Below are positions 48,163-56,394 of a stretch of 64,000 nt of DNA, in pieces. Numbering within the stretch: position 1 is the stretch's first letter; each line of letters starts with the position of its first letter. Below the pieces are notes generated by a model, which was given only the letters and a program-made list of their open reading frames with translations, had not been told where the DNA came from and searched no databases. The stretch spans positions 62,001 to 126,000 of the forward strand of contig NZ_SOZE01000001.1 in assembly GCF_004519315.1 (NCBI RefSeq). Direction: 5' to 3'. This stretch comes from Mucilaginibacter psychrotolerans (GTDB taxonomy: Bacteria; Bacteroidota; Bacteroidia; Sphingobacteriales; Sphingobacteriaceae). The translations under genes and the position numbers were made by a program.

Positions 48163-50046
48163 TTAATTAGACGGAACGTTTATGGTAGTGTTTACCATGG
48201 TAACCGACGCTACCAATGATATTGCACGGCCATTCAATACCGTTTGTACCGCATTACCAGCCGTAGAGAAAGTAACACCTGCCGATGAGATGATGGTACC
48301 CGTCATGATACCGCCGCCAGCTGCGTTAATAGTAGCTGCGCTGCCAACGTACCAGAACACGTTTTTAGCCTGGCCGCCGTTAATCAGGCTTACACTGCGC
48401 GCACCTTCCGGGCCCGCTATGCCAACCGTAAGCCCTGCTGCCGTTTGGAATATCCAGGTAGCGTTAGGGTCGCCTTTGGCATCAAGCACCAGGTTGCCAT
48501 TGGTTATTTTGAAGGTACCGGCGGCCGATTTGTAAACGCCTGGTGCCAGGGTTAAACCACCCAGCTCGCCGGCGCCGGGGTCTATGCCGCCCGGTTTTGA
48601 GGCTGGTGATATGCTGTTATAAGCTACCGTTGCATCTAAAAGCCCTTGTTGGGCAATGGCAAAAGAAGTTGCCGTGCCAGGTGCTGGTGGTGCAGTATAA
48701 ATTCTGCCGGTAACGTTCCCTGTATTAAGGGGCGTTTCGGTATAAATATCACCCGAAGTACCATCATGGAAACCTGTTATTAATGTTGCAGCGGCGGTTG
48801 TTCCAATGCTACCATTGTTAATTACCGTATTTAAGCCCTGGTTGGTAATGCCCGCATTACCTCCAAATGCACCAAACAAAGCTGCCGTGCCTAATGCCGG
48901 TGGTATGATAACCACTATTGGCGCAAAATTCGCCGTGATGTTTTTATTGGCGTTCATGGTAACGGTCAATGGGTTGTTTGAACCTGATGCATCGCCGCTC
49001 CATGAGGTAAAGCTGTAACCCGGATTAGCAGTTGCGGTTACCGATACATTGGTGCCCGAGTTATATGCGCCCGAACCTGTAGTTGACCCACCCGCTGCGG
49101 GGCTGGAGTTCAGTACCAGCGCAAACTGCGATGCCGGTATGGCCAGGAAGTGCGCGATAAGCGTGCGGTTAGCCGTTAATACAAATTGATAGCTGGAGCT
49201 TGTAGATGCTACGTTGCCGTTATCCGTCCAGTTTACAAAGGTGTAGCCGTTGTTAGGATTGGCACTCACGGTTACCGTGCTACCCGCATTAAAAGCACCG
49301 GAGCCGTTGGTGGTGCCTCCTGCTACCGGTAACGATGATAATACAATTGCAAACTGGGCCGGGGGTATCAGCATAAAGTTGGCAACTAAAGTTTTGTTGC
49401 CCGCCATAGTAAACTGGTAGCTGGAACTTGTAGAAACCACGTTACCGTTTTCGGTAAAGTTTGTAAAGGCATACCCTGTACTTGGCAAAGCTGCAACCGT
49501 TACCGTAGAGCCCTGTGCAAATACACCGGCACCCGTAACTGTACCGCCAATGGCCGGGTTAACAGATAAGGTTGTCTGGGGGATGGTGGTAAAGCTCCAT
49601 ACATAATCTGCTACCATGGCAGTACGCAGCGTATCGGTAACGCCGGTGGTAACTGTGCCGTTATAAACCGTAAACGGCAATAAGGGCTGCGCAGGTGTAA
49701 ATGTATAAACCTTGTTATCAGCGGTGGCCGCAACAGTACCCGTTATCACTGTGGCGCCCTGTTTTATGATGAGGGTTTTATCAGTAATGGTCGACGGTGC
49801 CATAGCGGTATTAAATGTTACCGTTATCACTTTTGCCAATACAACGTCTACAGCTTTGTCGGCTGGGTCTGTACTTACTACCACGGGGCAGTCGCCAATA
49901 ATTTCGCCCTTATAATCGTCTTTTTTGCAGGCTGTAAAAAAGGTAAGGGCTAAAGCCAGCACACCGATCGCCTTGAATATGCCGCAGGAGTTTTTACGCT
50001 GAGGCAGTAAAATGCCACCAGCGGTGAAAGTAATTTTTTTGTTCAT
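48163..50046 (-). CDS. Ice-binding/adhesin-like lipoprotein (DUF3494) with Big_5 and repeat domains
   Basis: 627 residues. A lipoprotein-type signal ends at Cys40 (TFFTACKKDD). Next come an SbsA-like Ig domain (about 55-155, STDPADKAVDVVLAKVITVTF) and three tandem copies of an about 75-residue Bacterial-repeat unit, each with a GGT...GSTVTV...GY-x-F-x-x-W/F core (about 160-375). The C-terminal 240 residues are a DUF3494 ice-binding-like beta-helix (LGTAALFGAFGGNAGITNQG, ATWIFQTAAGLTVG, NVFWYVGSAATI). Such proteins bind ice or other surfaces at the cell exterior. Which applies here cannot be read. Confidence 0.88.
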   Translation of the reverse strand: MNKKITFTAGGILLPQRKNSCGIFKAIGVLALALTFFTACKKDDYKGEIIGDCPVVVSTDPADKAVDVVLAKVITVTFNTAMAPSTITDKTLIIKQGATVITGTVAATADNKVYTFTPAQPLLPFTVYNGTVTTGVTDTLRTAMVADYVWSFTTIPQTTLSVNPAIGGTVTGAGVFAQGSTVTVAALPSTGYAFTNFTENGNVVSTSSSYQFTMAGNKTLVANFMLIPPAQFAIVLSSLPVAGGTTNGSGAFNAGSTVTVSANPNNGYTFVNWTDNGNVASTSSSYQFVLTANRTLIAHFLAIPASQFALVLNSSPAAGGSTTGSGAYNSGTNVSVTATANPGYSFTSWSGDASGSNNPLTVTMNANKNITANFAPIVVIIPPALGTAALFGAFGGNAGITNQGLNTVINNGSIGTTAAATLITGFHDGTSGDIYTETPLNTGNVTGRIYTAPPAPGTATSFAIAQQGLLDATVAYNSISPASKPGGIDPGAGELGGLTLAPGVYKSAAGTFKITNGNLVLDAKGDPNATWIFQTAAGLTVGIAGPEGARSVSLINGGQAKNVFWYVGSAATINAAGGGIMTGTIISSAGVTFSTAGNAVQTVLNGRAISLVASVTMVNTTINVPSN

Positions 50047-50194
50047 GTAACTATGTTTATTAGAAATGAGTGCCAGGGTTTTTTTAGCAAAACGCCGGGA
50101 CGTTACAAACCTACACCAGGCATGGGGCCGGGCTGTTACATAACTTTTTTAAAATGTTCTATAATTCACACATTTGGGGCAATGTATTACTAGT

Positions 50195-50725
50195 TCAGCA
50201 CGTCTGTTTGTAGTTAGACGGGGTAACTCCAGTCACTTTTTTAAACTGGGTGGAAAGGTGTGCTACACTACTGTAATGCATCCTCCATGATATTTCTGTT
50301 AGGCTGAGCCCTTTATCACAAATGAGTTGTTTTACCCGCTGTATTTTATGATGGATAATAAATTGTTCTATCGTAGTATCCTTTGCTTCAGAGAATACAT
50401 TGGCCAGATAGGTATAATCATGGCCTAGCTTCTCGCTCAAATGATGAGAGAAATTTATTTTTAGTTCGTCGTGGCGATAATTTATCATTTCTGTTATCGC
50501 GTTTACGATATTTTCAACTAAAATGTTCTTCTTATTATCAATTAGTTCTAACCCCGAGCGCATTAGTGCCAGTTTAAATGTTTGGATTTGCTCATCAGAA
50601 ATCGGCTCGAGTATTTCAACTTTTCCGTGTTCAACCTTGTGCTGGTTTAAGCCGAGTTTTTCCAACTCATACGCTACTACTACCTGGCAGCTCATGCATA
50701 CCATATTTTTTATGTAAAATATCAT
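50195..50725 (-). CDS. AraC-type regulator with HMA-like N-terminal domain
   Basis: 176 residues. The N-terminal 70 residues carry NMVCMSCQVVVAYELEKLGL with Cys10-x2-Cys13 in an M-x-C-x2-C context and a beta-alpha-beta-beta pattern like heavy-metal-associated domains. The C-terminal 85 residues are an AraC HTH (IQRVKQLICDKGLSLTEISW, then LSTQFKKVTGVTPSNYK). This pairing suggests a metal-responsive or metal-chaperone-derived regulator, perhaps for envelope or metal genes. The target is unknown. It is monocistronic, with a ribosome site not evident. Confidence 0.82.
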   Translation of the reverse strand: MIFYIKNMVCMSCQVVVAYELEKLGLNQHKVEHGKVEILEPISDEQIQTFKLALMRSGLELIDNKKNILVENIVNAITEMINYRHDELKINFSHHLSEKLGHDYTYLANVFSEAKDTTIEQFIIHHKIQRVKQLICDKGLSLTEISWRMHYSSVAHLSTQFKKVTGVTPSNYKQTC

Positions 50726-51053
50726 TCGGTAGCAGCGTTACAATATAAGTGCCCCGAATAGCGTTTTGCACACCCCGCCTTAGTGCGCTTCTTGCATTAA
50801 TTTAATATTAAATTAAAAGTGCCCTATCTCTGTCAAAACAAGTATTCCAATTAGGAGTATCTTTAAAGGAATAAAAATTAACTATTAATTTTTTGAAGGA
50901 AAATTAATCCAACGATATTTTATTAATAAAAAAAATAATTATGGATAGTATTTAGGATTGCATTAGCGCTTTAACGAATGTACGCCACCTGGCAGAAAGC
51001 GCTATCTTCCGATAAAAATCCTTATTTTTAGCCAGTCCCCAATACAAATATTC
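50726..51053. other. Intergenic region, AT-rich, no gene seen
   Basis: Divergent spacer between the AraC-type gene and the channel gene. It contains short AT palindromes (TAATATTAAATTA near 50801) and no convincing reading frame or RNA. Confidence 0.5.
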
Positions 51054-52049
51054 ATGGCAAAACTACACGGCAAAAGTTTAATCGCAACCTTCATTACCCT
51101 GCTTATTTTGGCCTCATCGGCCTATGCCCAAAAGCCCAAACCCGATACCGTGACGGCGGGCGTGTACATCACCAGCATCCACGATATTAATTTTAAGGAC
51201 AAAGAGTATAGTGTAAACCTGTGGTTGTGGCTTAAATACAAAAACAAGAAGTTCGATTTTTTGCATAACCTGGAGGTGCCGCAGGCCAAATCGTACACCA
51301 CCTCGTTCTCTACCATTGATACCACCGGCGGGCGCGTGTATTTGCTAATGAAGCTGCAATGCGTAATGAAAGATTCCTGGGCGATAGATAACTTTCCATT
51401 CGATAAGCAAAAGCTGCGTTTCTCTATCGAAAATTCGCAGTTCGATTCGCACTCGCTGGCATTTAAAGCAGATACGCTGGGCAAGCATTTCGACCCGCGT
51501 TTTACCCTGCGGGGTTGGCGCGTTGACAGCCTGGATGTAAAAACGGGTGTAAAAAAATACGAAACCGGATTTGGCGACGAGAGCCTGGCCAAACCACATA
51601 CCGAGTACAGCAACTTCAGGGTGCGCCTGCAGATTGACCGCGATGCCATGGGCCTGTTCTGGAAAATGTTCCTGGGTATGTACGTGGCTTTTCTTATATC
51701 ATATATGTGTTTTTACATCCATACGGATAGTATCGATTCGCGTTTTGGCCTTAGTGTAGGCGCGTTGTTCGCAGTAATCGGTAATAAGTATATTATCGAT
51801 TCTACGCTGCCCGAATCTACTACGTTTACGCTGGTGGATAGCCTGCACGGCGTGACCCTCGGTTTTATCCTAACGGTTATCATCTGCACATCCTACTCCT
51901 TGCGGCTGGTAAAGTTGGAGAAACTCGCCCAGGCCAAAAAATTCGATTTCCTTTGCGCGCAGGTTTTGTTGGTAGCTTATCTGTTGATAAATGGCTGGTT
52001 GATTTATGGCGCAAACCATGTACCCGTATTAGCCACTATACCTCAGTAA
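51054..52049 (+). CDS. Pentameric ligand-gated ion channel homologue
   Basis: 331 residues with a signal peptide (1-26, ending YAQ). An extracellular beta-rich domain (about 30-195) contains the family landmark FPFDKQKL (114-121) and WAIDNF before it, and it ends FRVRLQIDRDAMGLFWK leading into TM1. Four helices follow at about 203-222, 229-246, 266-285 and 299-320. The TM2-TM3 link LPESTTFTLVD resembles the LP-x5-T-x2-D linker of GLIC/ELIC-type channels. It lacks the paired Cys-loop cysteines, as usual in bacteria. Ligand and ion selectivity are unknown. It is monocistronic. Confidence 0.72.
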   Translation: MAKLHGKSLIATFITLLILASSAYAQKPKPDTVTAGVYITSIHDINFKDKEYSVNLWLWLKYKNKKFDFLHNLEVPQAKSYTTSFSTIDTTGGRVYLLMKLQCVMKDSWAIDNFPFDKQKLRFSIENSQFDSHSLAFKADTLGKHFDPRFTLRGWRVDSLDVKTGVKKYETGFGDESLAKPHTEYSNFRVRLQIDRDAMGLFWKMFLGMYVAFLISYMCFYIHTDSIDSRFGLSVGALFAVIGNKYIIDSTLPESTTFTLVDSLHGVTLGFILTVIICTSYSLRLVKLEKLAQAKKFDFLCAQVLLVAYLLINGWLIYGANHVPVLATIPQ

Positions 52050-52074
52050 AGGCATCTTCTTTCAACAGAAAGTT

Positions 52075-52140
52075 TGCAATTTCAAAATAGAACGTGTGTA
52101 ATTTCAAAATAGAAGTCATGCAATTTCAAAATAAAATGTA
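52075..52140. repeat. Three 22-bp tandem repeats upstream of the AAA ATPase gene
   Basis: Three copies of a 22-base unit whose core is TG(C/T)AATTTCAAAATA(G/A)AA, at 52075-52096, 52097-52118 and 52119-52140. The first 15 bases are nearly invariant and the last 4-5 vary. They end 25 bases before the ATPase ATG, in the promoter or leader, so they may be operators bound by the gene product or another regulator. Confidence 0.85.
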
Positions 52141-52165
52141 ACTTTGAATTGAAAAACAGCTGACT

Positions 52166-53329
52166 ATGAATAAATTTATTCAGCGGGAATTGGCCCCTGT
52201 AATAAAGACGCAGCAATCTAAATTCCCGGTGCTTGCAATCACCGGCCCCAGGCAGTCGGGTAAAACCACGTTGTTGAAGGAGCTATTCGGCGATTATAAA
52301 TACCTTTCGTTAGAAAATCCGGATACACGCGCATTTGCGTCAGAAGATCCGGTTGGTTTTTTGAATCAATACAACAGCCAGGTAATATTCGATGAAGTGC
52401 AACGCGTGCCTTCCTTATTCTCCTATATACAGGCACGGGTAGATGAATCCGGCCAAATGGGGCAGTTTATATTATCAGGCTCGCAAAACTTCCACCTGCT
52501 AACCAGCATAACTCAAACCCTGGCAGGCAGGGTGGCTCTTTTTAAGTTGCTCCCGCTCGATTTTAAAGAACTGAATTCGAATGAGATGCTTGAGAATGAT
52601 CATCTATCGGCTGCGTTTAAAGGGTTTTATCCCGCCATTTTCGACCGTGATATTAATCCGGTTGTATTTTATGCTAACTACGTTCAAACCTATTTAGAAA
52701 AAGACGTTACCGAATTGTTGAATATACGGGATATGCGGCAGTTCCGCACCTTTTTAAGCCTATGTGCAGGTCGGGCAGGCCAATTACTCAATATCAGTGC
52801 CCTGGCCAATGAATGCGATATCGCCCAACCCACGGCGAAGGCGTGGTTATCCATATTAGAAAGCAGTTATATCATTTTCCGGTTACAGCCTTATCATCAA
52901 AATTTTAACAAACGCCTCGTTAAAACCCCCAAACTTTATTTTTATGATACCGGGCTGCTTTGTCATCTTTTAGGAGTTCGGTCTGCTGATGAACTTGCCG
53001 GGAACAGGCTTAAAGGCAATATCTTTGAGAACATGGTGCTCGCCGAATACCAAAAAAAGAACCAGCATCTGTACCTGCACCAGGAATACTTTTTTTGGCA
53101 GGATAGTAGCGGGCACGAAGTGGATATGCTGATGAAAAACAGCAACGGGTTTGATGTTTACGAGGTTAAAGCAACGCAAACCGTCACTTCCGCTTTGTTT
53201 AAAGAGCTCGACCGTTTTGCTGGTTTGGTTTCGCCTGAAGAAGTAAATAAAACGCTGATTTACGGCGGCTCGGAAAACCAGCAGCGCAGCAACTACCGGG
53301 TACTAAGCTGGAAGGATATTAATGATTAA
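52166..53329 (+). CDS. AAA ATPase with C-terminal DUF4143/nuclease-like domain
   Basis: 387 residues. Walker A GPRQSGKTTLL is at about 28-38, Walker B is VIFDEVQRVPSLFSYIQ near 74-90, and a sensor-like SGSQNFHLL follows. The DUF4143 C-terminal part contains a winged-helix-like ALANECDIAQPTAKAWLSIL. It ends with GHEVDMLMKN and DVYEVKAT, a D-x(n)-E-x-K pattern like PD-(D/E)XK nucleases. Cellular function of this very common family is unsettled. The gene stands alone behind a cluster of direct repeats. Confidence 0.88.
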   Translation: MNKFIQRELAPVIKTQQSKFPVLAITGPRQSGKTTLLKELFGDYKYLSLENPDTRAFASEDPVGFLNQYNSQVIFDEVQRVPSLFSYIQARVDESGQMGQFILSGSQNFHLLTSITQTLAGRVALFKLLPLDFKELNSNEMLENDHLSAAFKGFYPAIFDRDINPVVFYANYVQTYLEKDVTELLNIRDMRQFRTFLSLCAGRAGQLLNISALANECDIAQPTAKAWLSILESSYIIFRLQPYHQNFNKRLVKTPKLYFYDTGLLCHLLGVRSADELAGNRLKGNIFENMVLAEYQKKNQHLYLHQEYFFWQDSSGHEVDMLMKNSNGFDVYEVKATQTVTSALFKELDRFAGLVSPEEVNKTLIYGGSENQQRSNYRVLSWKDIND

Positions 53330-53417
53330 CAAGTATATGCAAGCCGGCAAAACATTGTCTAAATTTATAGCTGCTTAGCCTGCATTTTCCGTATATCGTT
53401 TAATCAAACAAACATCA

Positions 53418-54592
53418 ATGCCAGTTAACAATAGCCAGTTTTATACTCAATTGCCCGCCAGGCGGATGCCCCTGGGCAATTTGCTTACGAACGAGGCATT
53501 GTTTGCAGATGTGCCCGATGACTGGCATATCGTAATTACGGATATCAAAAACTCTACCCGAGCGGTGATGAGTGGCGCGCACGAAAACGTTAATCTTATT
53601 GCCACGGGCAGTATCATTGCGGTGCTTAACATCGCCTTTAGCATGAACGTTACGGTGCCTTTCTTTTTCGGCGGCGATGGCGCAACGGTGCTGGTGCCGC
53701 CCGATATTATTGACAAGGTGATGCAGGCGCTGGCTGCTTATAAGGTAAGCACGCAGCAGAATTTCGGACTGGAACTTCGTACCGGTACCCTGCCCGTAGC
53801 CAAAATATACGCCGATGGCCGTAAACTGCATATTGCCAAATACAGTAGCTCTGCCGTGTTCTCCATCCCCGTGGTGTTGGGCAACGGCATCAACTACGCC
53901 GAGCAGATTATTAAAGGTGATGATTATATGCTCTCGAAGGTGATGATTATATGCTCTCGGGCGTAAATACCGATTATGAAGAACCCGACCTTACCGGCAT
54001 GCAATGCCGCTGGGACCGCATAGCTCCGCCCGAAGATAAAGAAGAGGTAATAAGCCTGCTGGTAGTTGCCCAAGACGGGCACAAGCAATCGGAAGTGTTT
54101 AAAGAAGTAATGGAAACCCTGGATAAGCTATACGGCCCGCCCCAAAAACGGCAGCCTATCTCCGTTGCTAAGCTGCAGTTCAAAAGCACCTTCTCTAAAC
54201 TAAGTACCGAAATGCTGGCCACCATAGGCAAGGTAAAATGGCTGCAACTGCTATGGAAATGGGGGATAGGCTTGTATGGTTACATCTATTTTCGTACCGA
54301 TAACGGCAAACGCTATCTGCAAAGCCTGGTAGAAATGGCCGATACGCTGGTGATTGATGGCAAGATAAATACGGTGATATCGGGTACGGCTAAGCAGCGT
54401 GTGGCCCTGCAAAAAGTTTTAGATAAAATGGAGGCGGATGGTAAACTCATCTACGGGCTGCACATCAGCAGGGCCTCGGTAATGTCGTGTTACGTACGCG
54501 ATTTAAAAGACGGCCATATCCATTTCGTTGATGGCTCGGAAGGTGGCTACACCCAGGCGGCCAAAATGTTGAAGCGGAAGATTGCGGGGTAA
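53418..54592 (+). pseudogene. DUF3095 family gene broken by a 23-bp tandem duplication
   Basis: Two overlapping frames encode successive parts of one protein: residues from 53418 to 53936 (ending GDDYMLS) and from 53960 on (GVNTDYEEPDLTG to KRKIAG). Between them a 23-base unit is exactly doubled (53914-53936, 53937-53959). Since 23 is not a multiple of three, the frame shifts and a stop follows 10 codons later. Removing one copy restores an uninterrupted protein of about 383 residues. The N-terminal half has ITDIKNSTRAV and FFGGDGATVLVPP, the order of metal-binding Asp and GDG motifs in class III nucleotide cyclases. Confidence 0.85.
53914..53959 (+). repeat. Perfect 23-bp tandem duplication
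   Basis: Two identical adjacent copies of a 23-base unit beginning AAGGTGATGATTATATGC, with no intervening base. It is the cause of the frameshift in the DUF3095 gene. Slipped-strand loss of one copy would revert it. Confidence 0.95.
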
Positions 54593-54603
54593 CGTCAAAC
54601 GAA

Positions 54604-54796
54604 GTGTTTCACTTTCGGCCCAAAAAAGTGTTTCGCTTATTTTTGAAGATATGCCATTAAGTATTTAACTGTAAGTAGTTTAAGTATTTTTCCTAAATGA
54701 TAGGTGCTGTTTCGCCTGTTTTTTTTAACTAGCTGATTATCAGTTAAAAATTATAAAAAAGTGTTTCATGTGTCTCACGCCCGAGAAGCGAAACAC
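54604..54796. repeat. Cluster of GTGTTTC motifs with a 10-bp inverted repeat
   Basis: GTGTTTC occurs at 54604, 54628 and 54761. GTGTTTCGCT (54628-54637) is exactly inverted as AGCGAAACAC (54787-54796), and AAAAAAGTGTTTC occurs twice. In between lies a palindrome built on CTGATTATCAG. It could be remnant ends of a mobile element or a regulatory array. No gene lies between. Confidence 0.5.
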
Positions 54797-54835
54797 CTGA
54801 CGTATTTTGCTGATTAACACTGTGATAGGTTTACA

Positions 54836-56314
54836 CTATTGCTCCATCATCTTCATTGCTTCCTTTGCCGCTATCTGCCCGGATATCAATGCCGGTGGTA
54901 CGCCTGGTCCCGGTACGGTAAGCTGCCCGGTGTATAGCATATTCTTAATATGCTTTGCCCGCATAGCTGGTTTAAAAAAAGCCGTTTGCGATAATGTATT
55001 AGCCAGCCCGTAGGCATTGCCTTTAAAGGAATGATAATCGGCTTTAAAATCTTCCATGGCGTAGCTCCGTTTCAGGATGATGGCATTGCGAAGCGGTTGG
55101 CCGGTTACTTGCTCAAACCTATCCACCATGATATTAAAGTATTTTTCGCGCAAGGCATCGCTATCTTCCAACCCTGGTGCAAGGGGCATCAGGAAGAAGA
55201 GGTTCTCACAACCTTCGGGTGCCGCATCAGCGTCGGTTTTGGAGCTGCAGCACACGTAGAACAGCGGCTTGCTGGGCCATTGCGGGTCGGTATATATCTC
55301 TTTGGCGTGCTGTTCAAAGTCTTCGTCAAAAAACAAATTATGATGCTCAATGCCCGGTATTATTTTATTCGTGCCGATATAAAATAACAGGCTCGATGGC
55401 GACATGGTGCGGGTATCCCAGTATTTTTCGGTGTAGTTACGGTGGGGCTTGTCTAAGAGATGCTGGTCGGCGTGCTCGTAGTCGGCACCGGTTATCACAA
55501 AGTCAGCTTTAAAATCTCCATGCGTGGTTTGGATATTGCTTACTTGTTGATTTATAACTTCAATTTTGGTTACTTCGGTATTAAGCTTGATTTCTACACC
55601 ATAGCTTTCGGCAATGTTTACCATCGCCTTTACAATCTCGTTCATGCCGCCTATAGGGTACCAGGTGCCAAGAGCCAGATCGGCATAATTCATCATGCTG
55701 TACATGGCGGGTGTATCCTTAGGGCGTGCACCTAAAAATAACACGGGGAACTCCAGCAGTTTGATAAGCTTGGGGTTTTTGAAATACTTGCGTACATGGC
55801 TGCTCATGCTGGTGAGTAATTGCATGCTGAAGCTTTTGCGTATAAGGTTCCAGTCGATAAACTCGGTGATGGAATGCGAGGGGCGGAAAACATATTCGCC
55901 CATGCCCACTTTGTACTTATAGGCGGCCTGTTCTAAAAATAATTTTAACCCTTGGCTGCTGCCGGGTTCTATAGAATCGAAGAGCGACTCCAATTCGCCC
56001 ATATCAGCGGGCACATCAAGTATGTCATTTTTGCCATAATAAACGCGGTAGCCTGGGTCGAGGCGTTTTAAATCATAGAAATCGGCCGGATTTTTACCGA
56101 AAAGCGCGAAGAAATCTTCGAAAACATCGGGCATCCAATACCAGCTTGGGCCCATATCGAATTTAAAGCCATCTTTCTCCCAAACGCGGGCACGGCCGCC
56201 GGGCTGGCTGTTTTTTTCTAAGACTGTTACCCGATAACCCTCCTTAGCCAGCACACATGCCGAAGCTAAACCAGCAAAACCTGCCCCTATAATGATAACA
56301 TGTTTACTTTTCAT
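54836..56314 (-). CDS. crtI: Phytoene desaturase
   Basis: About 492 residues from the ATG at 56314 (MKSKHVIIIGAGFAGLASA). An ATG two codons upstream (56320) and a TTG at 56323 overlap the promoter box and are less likely. The N-terminal dinucleotide-binding motif is followed by VLEKNSQPGGRARVWEKDGF, and the C-terminus carries GQLTVPGPGVPPALISGQIAA, the bacterial CrtI signature. It converts phytoene to lycopene (or neurosporene) with FAD. Divergent from crtB with a 75-base shared promoter region. Confidence 0.93.
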   Translation of the reverse strand: MKSKHVIIIGAGFAGLASACVLAKEGYRVTVLEKNSQPGGRARVWEKDGFKFDMGPSWYWMPDVFEDFFALFGKNPADFYDLKRLDPGYRVYYGKNDILDVPADMGELESLFDSIEPGSSQGLKLFLEQAAYKYKVGMGEYVFRPSHSITEFIDWNLIRKSFSMQLLTSMSSHVRKYFKNPKLIKLLEFPVLFLGARPKDTPAMYSMMNYADLALGTWYPIGGMNEIVKAMVNIAESYGVEIKLNTEVTKIEVINQQVSNIQTTHGDFKADFVITGADYEHADQHLLDKPHRNYTEKYWDTRTMSPSSLLFYIGTNKIIPGIEHHNLFFDEDFEQHAKEIYTDPQWPSKPLFYVCCSSKTDADAAPEGCENLFFLMPLAPGLEDSDALREKYFNIMVDRFEQVTGQPLRNAIILKRSYAMEDFKADYHSFKGNAYGLANTLSQTAFFKPAMRAKHIKNMLYTGQLTVPGPGVPPALISGQIAAKEAMKMMEQ

Positions 56315-56320
56315 TCCCAT

Positions 56321-56328
56321 CAAAAGTA
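56321..56328 (-). promoter_or_regulatory. Candidate -7 box of crtI
   Basis: On the minus strand this reads TACTTTTG, a perfect TAnnTTTG. It ends immediately before the ATG codons at 56320 and 56314, so the crtI message would be leaderless or nearly so. Confidence 0.4.
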
Positions 56329-56369
56329 AACATTGTGTCAGTCAAAAAAACAATGCAACAATGAATTTG

Positions 56370-56377
56370 TACTTTTG
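56370..56377 (+). promoter_or_regulatory. Candidate -7 box of crtB
   Basis: TACTTTTG on the plus strand, identical to the crtI box, 17 bases before the crtB ATG. No clear TTG is found at -33. Confidence 0.4.
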
Positions 56378-56394
56378 GACAAGATACAACGTAA

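Noticed and set aside
52075..52140. Tandem repeats considered as a CRISPR array
   Set aside because: Units are contiguous 22-mers with no unique spacers and no cas genes nearby.
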